A stretch of DNA of 12,043 nt from the NCBI GenBank assembly GCA_902767065.1, contig CACXFW010000158.1:1-12043 (forward strand), written 5' to 3'. Below are positions 5,170-12,043 of the stretch, in pieces. The notes beneath the pieces are model-generated. The model was not told where the DNA came from, searched no databases, and was given only the letters and a program-made list of their open reading frames with translations. Numbering within the stretch: the stretch's first letter is position 1; every line of letters starts with the position of its first letter. The position numbers and the translations under genes were made by a program. This DNA comes from an uncultured Lachnospiraceae bacterium. Its GTDB lineage: Bacteria; Bacillota; Clostridia; Lachnospirales; Lachnospiraceae.

Positions 5170-7620
5170 ATGGCAAAGAGTGTATCCGATAAAACTGCTC
5201 CGGAAAAGGGAAAGAGCACCGAAAAGGCAAAGAGCGCGGAGAAGACAAAGACCACCGAAAAGGCAAAGAGCACTGACGGAGGGAAAAGTACTGCCAGGTT
5301 GAAGAGTGCTGCGAAGGAGAAGAATCCGGCAAAGGCGGAAGAAAAAGCCGTGGAAAAAGCCGCGGAGAAGACCGTGGAAAAGACCGAGGATAAGGCAGCC
5401 GGTTTTTATGATCCCGCATATTACACGAACCGTGAGCTGAGCTGGCTGGATTTTAACTACAGGATCCTGGACGAAGCGCGGGATAAGTCAAACCCGCTTT
5501 TTGAAAGGCTGAAGTTCCTGTCGATTACGGCTTCGAATCTGGATGAATTCTTCATGGTCCGGGTTGCTTCCCTGATGGATATGGTTCATGCGAAGGTGAG
5601 CAAGCCGGATCTGGCCGGACTGATGCCGCAGGAGCAGCTGAAACAGGTGGAGGAGAAGTGCCATGCCCTGATTGACAGGCAGTATTCTACGCTTTCGCGC
5701 TCCCTTCTGCCGGCGCTTCGCAATGAAGGATATAATCTGGTCACGAACCCGGAGGTCCTGAGCGAGTCCCAGAGAGCGTACCTGAATACTTATTTTGAGG
5801 AGACGGTCTATCCCGTCCTGACGCCGACGGCTGTCGATGCCTCGAGGCCGTTTCCGCTGATCAGGAACAAATCCCTGAATATCGGTGCGCTGATCTCCAG
5901 GCGGAAGGGAGAAGGGGAGAAGAATTCTGTCGGCATGACGTTTATGAAGAATCTTCAGAAGAACGGAGAAAAGATCGCGGATAAGATCTCCCGGGATAAG
6001 ACGCTGAAGAAGGGGACGATGTTTGCGACGGTCCAGGTTCCAACGGTTCTTCCCCGCGTGATCCGTATTCCATCCGATGAGAAAGAAGGGATGGCGGGCG
6101 TTCTGCTGGAGGACCTGATCAAAGCCAATCTCGACAGGCTGTTTACCGGTTACGATGTCGTGTGCGCCCACGCGTACCGCGTTACAAGAAATGCGGATAT
6201 GACACTTGACGAGGATGATTCGGATGATCTTCTGGAGGAGATTCAGAGCAAGCTGAAGCAGCGCCAGTGGGGAGAGGTAATCCGGTTCGAGTATGAGGAT
6301 TCGATGGATCCGAAGCTTCTGAAGATCCTCCGGCGTGAATTTGAGGTCAACGAGTCCGAGATGTATCCGATTTCAGGGCCTCTGGACCTGACCTATCTGA
6401 TGAAGATGTATTCGCTGCCCGGATCTTCCCGGCTGAAGGATCAGCCGTGGACCCCGCAGCCGAATCCCGTGCTGAGCAAGGAGCCGGACCTGGATCTGTT
6501 TTCTGTGATCCGGAAGAAGGATCTCTTCCTGTCCCACCCGTATCAGACCTTTGACCCGGTGGTGAACCTGATCCGTAACGCGTCTGCAGATCCTTACGTT
6601 CTTGCGATCAAGATTACCCTGTACCGTGTGTCAGGCAATTCCCCGATCGTTGCGGCTCTGGCGCAGGCAGCGGAGAACGGGAAGCAGGTAACCGCGCTTG
6701 TCGAGCTGAAGGCCCGCTTCGACGAGGAAAACAATATCCAGTGGGCGGAAAAGCTGGAGAAGGCAGGCTGCCATGTCATTTACGGGCTGGTCGGTCTGAA
6801 GACTCACAGTAAGATCGCGCTTGTGGTCAGAAGAGAGGAAGACGGCATCCGCAGGTATGTCCATCTTGCAACGGGCAATTATAATGATTCGACCGCGAAG
6901 CTGTACACGGACTGTGGAATTATGACATGCCGGGAACCCTTCGGGGAGGACGCGACGGCAGTGTTTAACATGCTGTCCGGATACAGCGAGCCGAAGCGCT
7001 GGAACCGGCTTCATCTGGCTCCGATCTGGCTGCGCGATGCCTTTGTCATGCTGATTGACCGTGAGATCCGGCATGCGAGGGAGAATGAGCCGGCGCACAT
7101 TACCGCCAAGATGAATTCCCTGTGTGACAGGGACATCATCGCGAAGCTGTACGAAGCCTCCGCGGCGGGAGTGAAGATCGATCTGATCATTCGGGGAATC
7201 TGCTGTCTCAGGGTCGGGATCCCGGGGGTTTCGGAGAATATTACCGTGCGATCCATCGTAGGAACCTTCCTGGAGCACGCCAGGATCTTCCGTTTTGCCA
7301 ACGGCGGAAACGAGGAGGTCTACATGAGCTCTGCAGACTGGATGCCCCGCAATCTTGACCGCCGTGTTGAGATCCTGTTCCCGCTCGAGGACGAAGACTG
7401 CAGGGCGCAGGCGTGCCATATCCTGGATGTGCAGATGGCGGATACCCTGAAGGCGCATGTACTTCAGGCGGACAACACCTATGAGAAGGTGGACCGGAGA
7501 GGGAAGGCGAGTGTCGGCGCCCAGGCAACGCTGATGAAGGAAGCGCTGGAGCATTCCAGGGACAGGCTTGACCCGGTCACGGGCAGAATCTTCTCTCCTG
7601 CACAGAAAGCATCACAGTGA
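5170..7620 (+). CDS. ppk1: Polyphosphate kinase 1 with lysine-rich N-terminal tail
   Basis: PPK1 reversibly transfers the ATP gamma-phosphate onto a growing polyphosphate chain. The 816 residues are longer than the ~690-residue E. coli enzyme mainly because of a 78-residue tail. The core begins at YYTNRELSWLDFNYRILDEA and continues with SNLDEFFMVRVA. The catalytic domains carry R486 (LYRVS), R516 (KARFDE), the phosphorylated histidine H546 (KTHSKIALVVRRE) and H565 (YVHLATGNYN). Their 30-, 60- and 19-residue spacings match E. coli R405, R375, H435 and H454. The C-terminal domain has VYMSSADWMPRN. The tail has 20 Lys, 11 Glu and many Ser, Thr and Ala in short repeats. ATG 5170 is preferred over in-frame ATG 5164 because the ribosome site GGAAGAGG (5155-5162) is 7 nt from it and only 1 nt from the other. 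It lies downstream of the Ppx-like gene across a 315-bp gap. Confidence 0.96.
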   Translation: MAKSVSDKTAPEKGKSTEKAKSAEKTKTTEKAKSTDGGKSTARLKSAAKEKNPAKAEEKAVEKAAEKTVEKTEDKAAGFYDPAYYTNRELSWLDFNYRILDEARDKSNPLFERLKFLSITASNLDEFFMVRVASLMDMVHAKVSKPDLAGLMPQEQLKQVEEKCHALIDRQYSTLSRSLLPALRNEGYNLVTNPEVLSESQRAYLNTYFEETVYPVLTPTAVDASRPFPLIRNKSLNIGALISRRKGEGEKNSVGMTFMKNLQKNGEKIADKISRDKTLKKGTMFATVQVPTVLPRVIRIPSDEKEGMAGVLLEDLIKANLDRLFTGYDVVCAHAYRVTRNADMTLDEDDSDDLLEEIQSKLKQRQWGEVIRFEYEDSMDPKLLKILRREFEVNESEMYPISGPLDLTYLMKMYSLPGSSRLKDQPWTPQPNPVLSKEPDLDLFSVIRKKDLFLSHPYQTFDPVVNLIRNASADPYVLAIKITLYRVSGNSPIVAALAQAAENGKQVTALVELKARFDEENNIQWAEKLEKAGCHVIYGLVGLKTHSKIALVVRREEDGIRRYVHLATGNYNDSTAKLYTDCGIMTCREPFGEDATAVFNMLSGYSEPKRWNRLHLAPIWLRDAFVMLIDREIRHARENEPAHITAKMNSLCDRDIIAKLYEASAAGVKIDLIIRGICCLRVGIPGVSENITVRSIVGTFLEHARIFRFANGGNEEVYMSSADWMPRNLDRRVEILFPLEDEDCRAQACHILDVQMADTLKAHVLQADNTYEKVDRRGKASVGAQATLMKEALEHSRDRLDPVTGRIFSPAQKASQ
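5203..5328 (+). repeat. 18-bp repeats encoding a Lys-rich hexapeptide tail in ppk1
   Basis: GAAAAGGGAAAGAGC at 5203 recurs, with small changes, at 5221, 5239 and 5257, always 18 bp apart, and decays in later units. The encoded hexapeptides are EKGKST, EKAKSA, EKTKTT, EKAKST, DGGKST and ARLKSA (residues 12-47). A four-residue pattern (AVEK, AAEK, TVEK) follows to about residue 70. The segment should be disordered or helical and highly charged. It lies outside the catalytic core. Confidence 0.8.
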
Positions 7621-7653
7621 AGGAAGACGACAGGTGACAGATAAAGGATGATA

Positions 7654-7689
7654 CCGGCCCGGATGCGGCTTTGCCTGTGTCCGTGCCGG
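7654..7689 (+). other. Hairpin in the ppk1-ispG gap, ending beside the ispG ribosome site
   Basis: CCGGC-C-CGGA (7654-7663) pairs with TCCG-T-GCCGG (7680-7689), giving 9 pairs around one C/T mismatch. The loop holds a small GGC-TTT-GCC hairpin. There is no T-run after it, so a standard terminator is unlikely. It ends 6 nt before the GGGGGA ribosome site of ispG, where it could separate expression of ppk1 and ispG or act as an mRNA end. No promoter is evident in this 85-bp gap. Confidence 0.4.
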
Positions 7690-7705
7690 CTGCATGGGGG
7701 ATCCA

Positions 7706-8773
7706 ATGACTACAAGAGAACATACGAGGATCGTTACGATCAAAGACCGGAAGATCGGCGGCGGAAATCCTGTCCTGATCCAGTCCATGACCAATACGAA
7801 GACGGAAAATGTGGAGGAGACAACTGCCCAGATCCTGAGGCTGGAGAAGGCGGGCTGCGAGCTGATCCGCTGTACGGTTCCCAGTATGGAGGCGGCAGTA
7901 TCACTTCGTGAAATCAAAAAGAGGATCCATATTCCGCTGATCGCGGATATCCATTTTGATTACCGGCTGGCAATCGCAGCCATCGAAAACGGGGCAGACA
8001 AGATCCGGATCAATCCGGGGAACATCGGATCCGACGACAGGGTCCGCGCTGTTGTGGACGCGGCGAAGGAGAGGAATGTCCCGATCCGGGTCGGTGTGAA
8101 TTCCGGTTCCCTGGAGAAGGAGATCCTGAAAAAATACGGCTCTGTCACGGCGCAGGGGCTTGTGGAGAGCGCGCTGGAGAAGTGCCGCAGGATCGAGAAA
8201 ATGTCGTATGACAATCTGGTTGTGTCGATCAAGTCCTCGGATGTCATGATGTGCGCGAAGGCGTATGAACTCTTTGCAATGGAGAGCAGCTATCCCCTTC
8301 ATGTCGGAATTACGGAGGCCGGAACGGTCTATTCGGGCAATATCAAGTCCGCGATCGGCCTGGCACTGATCCTTTCGAAGGGGATCGGAGATACCATCCG
8401 CGTCTCCCTGACGGGAGACCCCGTGGAAGAGATCCGCAGCGCGAAACTGATCCTTCGCACGCTCGGGATTAGAAAGGGCGGGATCGAGGTCGTCTCCTGC
8501 CCGACCTGCGGGCGTACGCAGATCGACCTGATTGGCCTTGCGTCAAAGGTGGAGGAGATGGTCAGGGATTATCCGCTTGACCTCAAGGTGGCGGTTATGG
8601 GCTGCGTGGTCAACGGGCCCGGCGAAGCCAGGGAGGCGGATCTGGGCATCGCTGGAGGTGCCGGGGAAGGCCTCCTGATCCGCCGCGGGGAGGTGATCCG
8701 GAAGGTTCCGGAGGATCAGATTCTTGATACCCTGAGAGCAGAGCTTACACTGATTCAGAAGGGAATGGAATGA
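7706..8773 (+). CDS. ispG: 4-hydroxy-3-methylbut-2-en-1-yl diphosphate synthase (GcpE)
   Basis: This is the MEP-pathway iron-sulfur enzyme that reductively opens methylerythritol cyclodiphosphate to HMBPP for isoprenoid synthesis. The 355 residues are the usual bacterial length. A TIM-barrel N-terminal domain shows GGGNPVLIQSMTNTKT, LIRCTVPSMEAA, IPLIADIHFDYRLA and KIRINPGNIG. The C-terminal domain binds the 4Fe-4S cluster through SCPTCGRTQ (C265, C268) and MGCVVNGPGEA (C300, with E307 as the fourth ligand by homology with E. coli). ATG 7706 is chosen because GGGGGA (7696-7701) precedes it and MTTREHTRIV is where family members normally begin. ATG 7694 lies before that site, has no site of its own, and would add four residues. 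The stop overlaps the polC start as ATGA. In related genomes I recall dxr and rseP directly upstream; here ppk1 is there instead. Confidence 0.97.
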   Translation: MTTREHTRIVTIKDRKIGGGNPVLIQSMTNTKTENVEETTAQILRLEKAGCELIRCTVPSMEAAVSLREIKKRIHIPLIADIHFDYRLAIAAIENGADKIRINPGNIGSDDRVRAVVDAAKERNVPIRVGVNSGSLEKEILKKYGSVTAQGLVESALEKCRRIEKMSYDNLVVSIKSSDVMMCAKAYELFAMESSYPLHVGITEAGTVYSGNIKSAIGLALILSKGIGDTIRVSLTGDPVEEIRSAKLILRTLGIRKGGIEVVSCPTCGRTQIDLIGLASKVEEMVRDYPLDLKVAVMGCVVNGPGEAREADLGIAGGAGEGLLIRRGEVIRKVPEDQILDTLRAELTLIQKGME

Positions 8774-11700
8774 CGAAAGCTTTTTTTGACGCGTTCCCGA
8801 CGATTGCGCCGGACAATGAGGAACTGGGCAGCCTTCTGGAGCATACATGGGTGACGAAGGTCGCCGTAAGTGAGAAAGAGGCCAGGCTGAAGATCTATCT
8901 GGAGGCAGACCGCCTGATCGGAAAGAAAGAGATCGAGCAGGTTGAGAAGGCTTTTGATGAAGAATTTGCGGCGGATCAGGGGCTCAAAACGACAATCATC
9001 GAACATTTCCGTCTGTCCGGCCAGTATACCCCGAAGAACCTGATGAAGATCTACCGGACTTCGATTCTTCATGAGCTTCGCGGTTATCAGAAGTGTATTT
9101 ATACGATGTTCCGGGGAGCTTCCATCCTGTTTTCGGAGGAGGATACCTGCACGGTTACGGTCGAGGACAGCCTGGTAGCAAGGTCTTATGCGGATGAGCT
9201 GAAGCGGATCCTGGATAAGATCTTTACGGAGCGCTTCGGACTGAACTTCAAATGCACGGTCCATTTCCGCGAGAATCCTTCCGCGGACAATTCTGTGTGT
9301 CTTCCGGAAGCGCCATTGCCTGAGAATGCGGCGTTGCAGGAATCCGGACAGGGGGATGCCCCCAGACAATCCGGACAGGGGGATGCCTCCAGACAGTCCG
9401 GACAGGGGGATGCCCCCAGACAGTCCGGACAGGGGGATGCCCTCAGACAGTCCGGACAGGATGCCCCTGGCGCTTCCTCAAAGGGCAGGAGACGCTATTC
9501 GAAGCGGGGAACAAGACAAGGCACGGAGCGTGAGCTGATCCAGTCCTCCAACCCCGATGTCGTGTATGGCAGAGACTTCGCGGATGAATCTGTCCCGATT
9601 GCTTCCATCACAGACGCGGTCGGGACGGTCACGATCCGCTGTCAGGTGCTCTCGCTGGAGACAAGGGACATTCACACAAAAGCCGGGAAGGATCTGACGA
9701 TTGCTGTGATGATTGTCACGGACTTTACGGATACGATCAGCGTAAAGCTGTTTCTTGACGCGTCGCAGGCTCCGGAATTCCTTGAGAAGGTGAAGAAGGA
9801 CATGTTCCTGAAGATCCGGGGCAGCGCTTCGATTGACCGGTTTGACAGCGATCTTGCCATCGCCAGCGTGTCCGGCATGAAGAAGATTGCGGACTTCAGG
9901 CCGCACCGTTTTGATAACGCGCCTGTGAAGCGGGTTGAGCTCCATTGCCATACCAAGATGAGCAAGATGGATGCGGTCTGCGATGTCGGCGCGATCGTAA
10001 AGACCGCAATCGGCTGGGGACACAGCGCGATCGCGATCACGGATCACGGCGGGGTTCAGGCCCTTCCTGACGCGTGGCACGCGGTTCCGAAGGATTCGGA
10101 CTTCAAGGTGATCTATGGCTGCGAAGCCTACCTGGTGGACGATGAAGTGCGCGCGGTAGGAAACGGGAAAAAAGGGCAGATGTTCTCAGGAACATTTGTC
10201 GTTTTCGATCTCGAGACGACAGGCTTTTCCCCCGTATCCGACCGGATCATCGAGATCGGCGCGGTGAAGATCACGGACGGAAAGATCACGGACCGGTTCT
10301 CGGAATTCGTCAATCCGCAAAGGCCCATTCCGTTTCGTATCGAACAGCTTACCTCCATCAATGACTCCATGGTGATGGACGCAGACCCCATCGAGAAGGT
10401 TCTTGTCCGTTTCCTGGAGTTTTGCGCCGACGCTCCGATGGTCGGCCACAATGTGACCTTCGACATCAGCTTCATTGAAGAGAACTGCGAGCGCATGGAG
10501 ATTGCGCATGATTTTACGACGGTCGATACGATGACGCTGGCGAGAAGCCTGCTGCCGAATCTGGCCCGCTTCAGGCTAGACCAGGTGGCGAAGGCGCTGA
10601 ACGTGCCTCTTGGGCAGCATCACCGGGCAGTCGATGACGCGGAGTGCACGGCAGGGATCTTCCTGAAATTCCTGTCGATGCTGTCTGATCAGGGCCTTGA
10701 GGCGCTGGATCAGATCAATGAAACCTGCGCCCCGACCCAGGAGGAGATCCGCCATCTGCATTATTACCATATCATTGTGCTGGCGCAGAATGAGACAGGC
10801 AGGGTCAATCTCTACCGCTGTGTTTCAGAATCCCATCTGAAATACATGTATGGCGGAAGGCCGCTTCTTCCGAGGAGCTTTCTGAGCGCGCACAGGGAAG
10901 GACTGATCATCGGTTCTGCCTGCGAGGCGGGAGAGCTGTTTCAGGCGATCGAGCGCGGCGCCTCGGAGCGGGAGCTGAAGAAGCTGGTGGATTACTATGA
11001 TTATCTGGAGATCCAGCCTCTCGGGAACAATCAGTTCCTGACGGTTCCGAAATATGACAAGAACGGGAACCTGAAAAATGAGCCGAAGACCATTGAGGAC
11101 CTGAAAGCCTTCAACCGGAAGGTGGTCTGGCTGGGAGAACAATACCTGAAGCCGGTCGTCGCGACATGCGACGTGCATTTTCTGAATCCCGAGGATGCCA
11201 TCTACCGCGAGATCCTGATGGCGGACTTTGAAGACGGACAGACGCAGCCGCCGCTGTACCTTCGCACCACGCAGGAGATGCTGGAGGAATTCGCGTATCT
11301 GGGCGAGGAGAAGGCACGGGAGGTTGTCATCACCAATTCCAACCTCATCGCAGACCGGATCGAACGCTTCAGTCCGGTGCGGCCGGACAAGTGTCCGCCC
11401 ATCATCCCGGATTCGGACGGGATCCTGAAGCGCCTGTGTTATGACAAGGCACATGAGATCTATGGCGAGGTGCTGCCGAAGATCGTGGAGGACCGCCTTA
11501 AGAAAGAGCTGAATTCCATCATCTCGAACGGATTTGCCGTGATGTACATCATCGCGCAGAAGCTGGTGTGGAAGAGTGTGGCAGACGGCTATCTGGTCGG
11601 TTCGCGGGGCTCTGTCGGCTCGAGCTTCGTCGCCAATATGGCCGGCATCACGGAGGTGAACTCCCTCCATCCGCATTATCTGTGCCCCGAGTGCCATTTT

Positions 11701-12043
11701 GCGGATTTTGATTCGGAAGAGGTAAGAAAGTTTGACGGCATGGCCGGCTGCGACATGCCGGACCGGATGTGCCCGGAATGCGGGACGAAGCTGTTAAAGC
11801 TGGGATTTGACATCCCCTTTGAGACATTCCTGGGCTTCAAGGGGAACAAGGAGCCGGATATCGACCTGAATTTCTCCGGCGAATACCAGTCGAAGGCGCA
11901 TAAGTATACCGAGGTGATCTTCGGGGCGGGACAGACCTTCCGCGCCGGGACCGTGACCGGCGTCGCCGAGAAGACGGCGTACGGGTATGTCAGGAAGTAT
12001 TTTGATAAGACAGGGGAGCATCGCAGGCGCTGCGAGATCGAAC
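8770..12043 (+). CDS. polC: DNA polymerase III alpha subunit, PolC type (3' end outside window)
   Basis: PolC is the Gram-positive replicative polymerase with built-in 3'-5' proofreading. Visible are 1091 codons of an expected ~1450-1550. In order: an N-terminal domain (about 1-185); a repeat linker (191-234) followed by a basic patch with GRRRYSKRG; an OB domain (about 276-380); the first PHP segment with H392-C-H394 and ITDHG (D425, H426); an inserted DnaQ-type exonuclease (about 476-645) with FDLETTG (D480, E482), HNVTFD (D565) and HHRAVDD (H618, D623); the second PHP segment; and the polymerase region with GSRGSVGSSF (944-953), four zinc-site cysteines (C972, C975, C1001, C1004) and PDIDLNFS with catalytic D1030 and D1032. 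The third catalytic Asp should lie beyond the edge. The frame is open throughout. The start overlaps the ispG stop, with AGGGA (8760-8764) 5 nt upstream. Confidence 0.97.
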   Translation, partial: MTKAFFDAFPTIAPDNEELGSLLEHTWVTKVAVSEKEARLKIYLEADRLIGKKEIEQVEKAFDEEFAADQGLKTTIIEHFRLSGQYTPKNLMKIYRTSILHELRGYQKCIYTMFRGASILFSEEDTCTVTVEDSLVARSYADELKRILDKIFTERFGLNFKCTVHFRENPSADNSVCLPEAPLPENAALQESGQGDAPRQSGQGDASRQSGQGDAPRQSGQGDALRQSGQDAPGASSKGRRRYSKRGTRQGTERELIQSSNPDVVYGRDFADESVPIASITDAVGTVTIRCQVLSLETRDIHTKAGKDLTIAVMIVTDFTDTISVKLFLDASQAPEFLEKVKKDMFLKIRGSASIDRFDSDLAIASVSGMKKIADFRPHRFDNAPVKRVELHCHTKMSKMDAVCDVGAIVKTAIGWGHSAIAITDHGGVQALPDAWHAVPKDSDFKVIYGCEAYLVDDEVRAVGNGKKGQMFSGTFVVFDLETTGFSPVSDRIIEIGAVKITDGKITDRFSEFVNPQRPIPFRIEQLTSINDSMVMDADPIEKVLVRFLEFCADAPMVGHNVTFDISFIEENCERMEIAHDFTTVDTMTLARSLLPNLARFRLDQVAKALNVPLGQHHRAVDDAECTAGIFLKFLSMLSDQGLEALDQINETCAPTQEEIRHLHYYHIIVLAQNETGRVNLYRCVSESHLKYMYGGRPLLPRSFLSAHREGLIIGSACEAGELFQAIERGASERELKKLVDYYDYLEIQPLGNNQFLTVPKYDKNGNLKNEPKTIEDLKAFNRKVVWLGEQYLKPVVATCDVHFLNPEDAIYREILMADFEDGQTQPPLYLRTTQEMLEEFAYLGEEKAREVVITNSNLIADRIERFSPVRPDKCPPIIPDSDGILKRLCYDKAHEIYGEVLPKIVEDRLKKELNSIISNGFAVMYIIAQKLVWKSVADGYLVGSRGSVGSSFVANMAGITEVNSLHPHYLCPECHFADFDSEEVRKFDGMAGCDMPDRMCPECGTKLLKLGFDIPFETFLGFKGNKEPDIDLNFSGEYQSKAHKYTEVIFGAGQTFRAGTVTGVAEKTAYGYVRKYFDKTGEHRRRCEIE
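9340..9471 (+). repeat. 27-bp tandem repeat in the polC linker
   Basis: Four full 27-bp units (9340-9366, 9367-9393, 9394-9420, 9421-9447) and a shortened fifth (9448-9471, missing one GGG codon) encode ESGQGDAPR, QSGQGDASR, QSGQGDAPR, QSGQGDALR and QSGQDAPG. Units differ at only a few bases, so the expansion looks recent. Each contains GGGGG-ATG-CCCCC or a near copy, able to form a small hairpin, and most contain the palindrome GTCCGGAC. Both features favour slippage. The segment joins the PolC N-terminal domain to the OB domain, a stretch that tolerates length change. Confidence 0.92.

Noticed and set aside
7648..7911. + strand 87-codon frame starting ahead of ispG
   Set aside because: It runs mostly inside ispG in another frame. 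The AAAGG near its ATG is tempting, but the peptide is low-complexity with no family resemblance.
9340..9471. CRISPR-like array
   Set aside because: The units abut with no spacers, and they encode an in-frame peptide repeat inside polC.
9326..9538. + strand 70-codon frame over the polC repeat, with repeated PDRGMPPDS
   Set aside because: It is out of frame with polC and stays open only because the 27-bp unit lacks a stop in that frame. No ribosome site or family match is seen.

Overview
All six genes in this window lie on the + strand. The protein families and gene order suggest a moderately GC-rich Firmicute of the class Clostridia, most likely a Lachnospiraceae-type genome. The pointers are a PolC-type replicative polymerase, a bifunctional chorismate mutase/prephenate dehydratase, a DUF815 ATPase next to a Ppx/GppA-like gene and ppk1, and ispG directly ahead of polC. 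This is inferred from recalled families and gene order; no database search was run. Nothing marks the window as phage or plasmid DNA, and I see no tRNA, rRNA, CRISPR array or transposase.

Layout. Bases 1-101 hold the right part of a long palindromic repeat element cut by the window edge. A sigma-A-type promoter (141-169) and a 39-bp tandem duplication (197-274) precede a small HicB-like gene (292-570), which overlaps pheA by 4 bp (567-1856). After a 133-bp gap with hairpins come a DUF815 AAA-type ATPase (1990-3306) and, 3 bp later, a Ppx/GppA-like protein (3310-4854). A 315-bp gap then holds a second, complete copy of the palindromic element (4866-4982) and a hairpin-rich leader. Next are polyphosphate kinase ppk1 (5170-7620), a hairpin (7654-7689), ispG (7706-8773) and polC (from 8770, running off the right edge after 1091 codons).

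How the genes fit together. pheA carries chorismate to phenylpyruvate for phenylalanine synthesis. The DUF815, Ppx-like and PPK1 genes form a probable polyphosphate group in which PPK1 makes polyP. The Ppx-like protein has lost most of the acidic residues expected in its active site, so it may bind or sense rather than hydrolyse. ispG (MEP isoprenoid pathway) and polC (replication) overlap by 4 bp and are probably translationally coupled without a shared pathway.

The points most worth a second look are the two-copy palindromic element with the end motif GAATAGTAAC, the degenerate Ppx-like active site, a lysine-rich hexapeptide-repeat tail on PPK1, and a 27-bp in-frame tandem repeat in polC. 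Four loci in the window carry short direct repeats whose period is a multiple of three, all in predicted disordered or leader segments.
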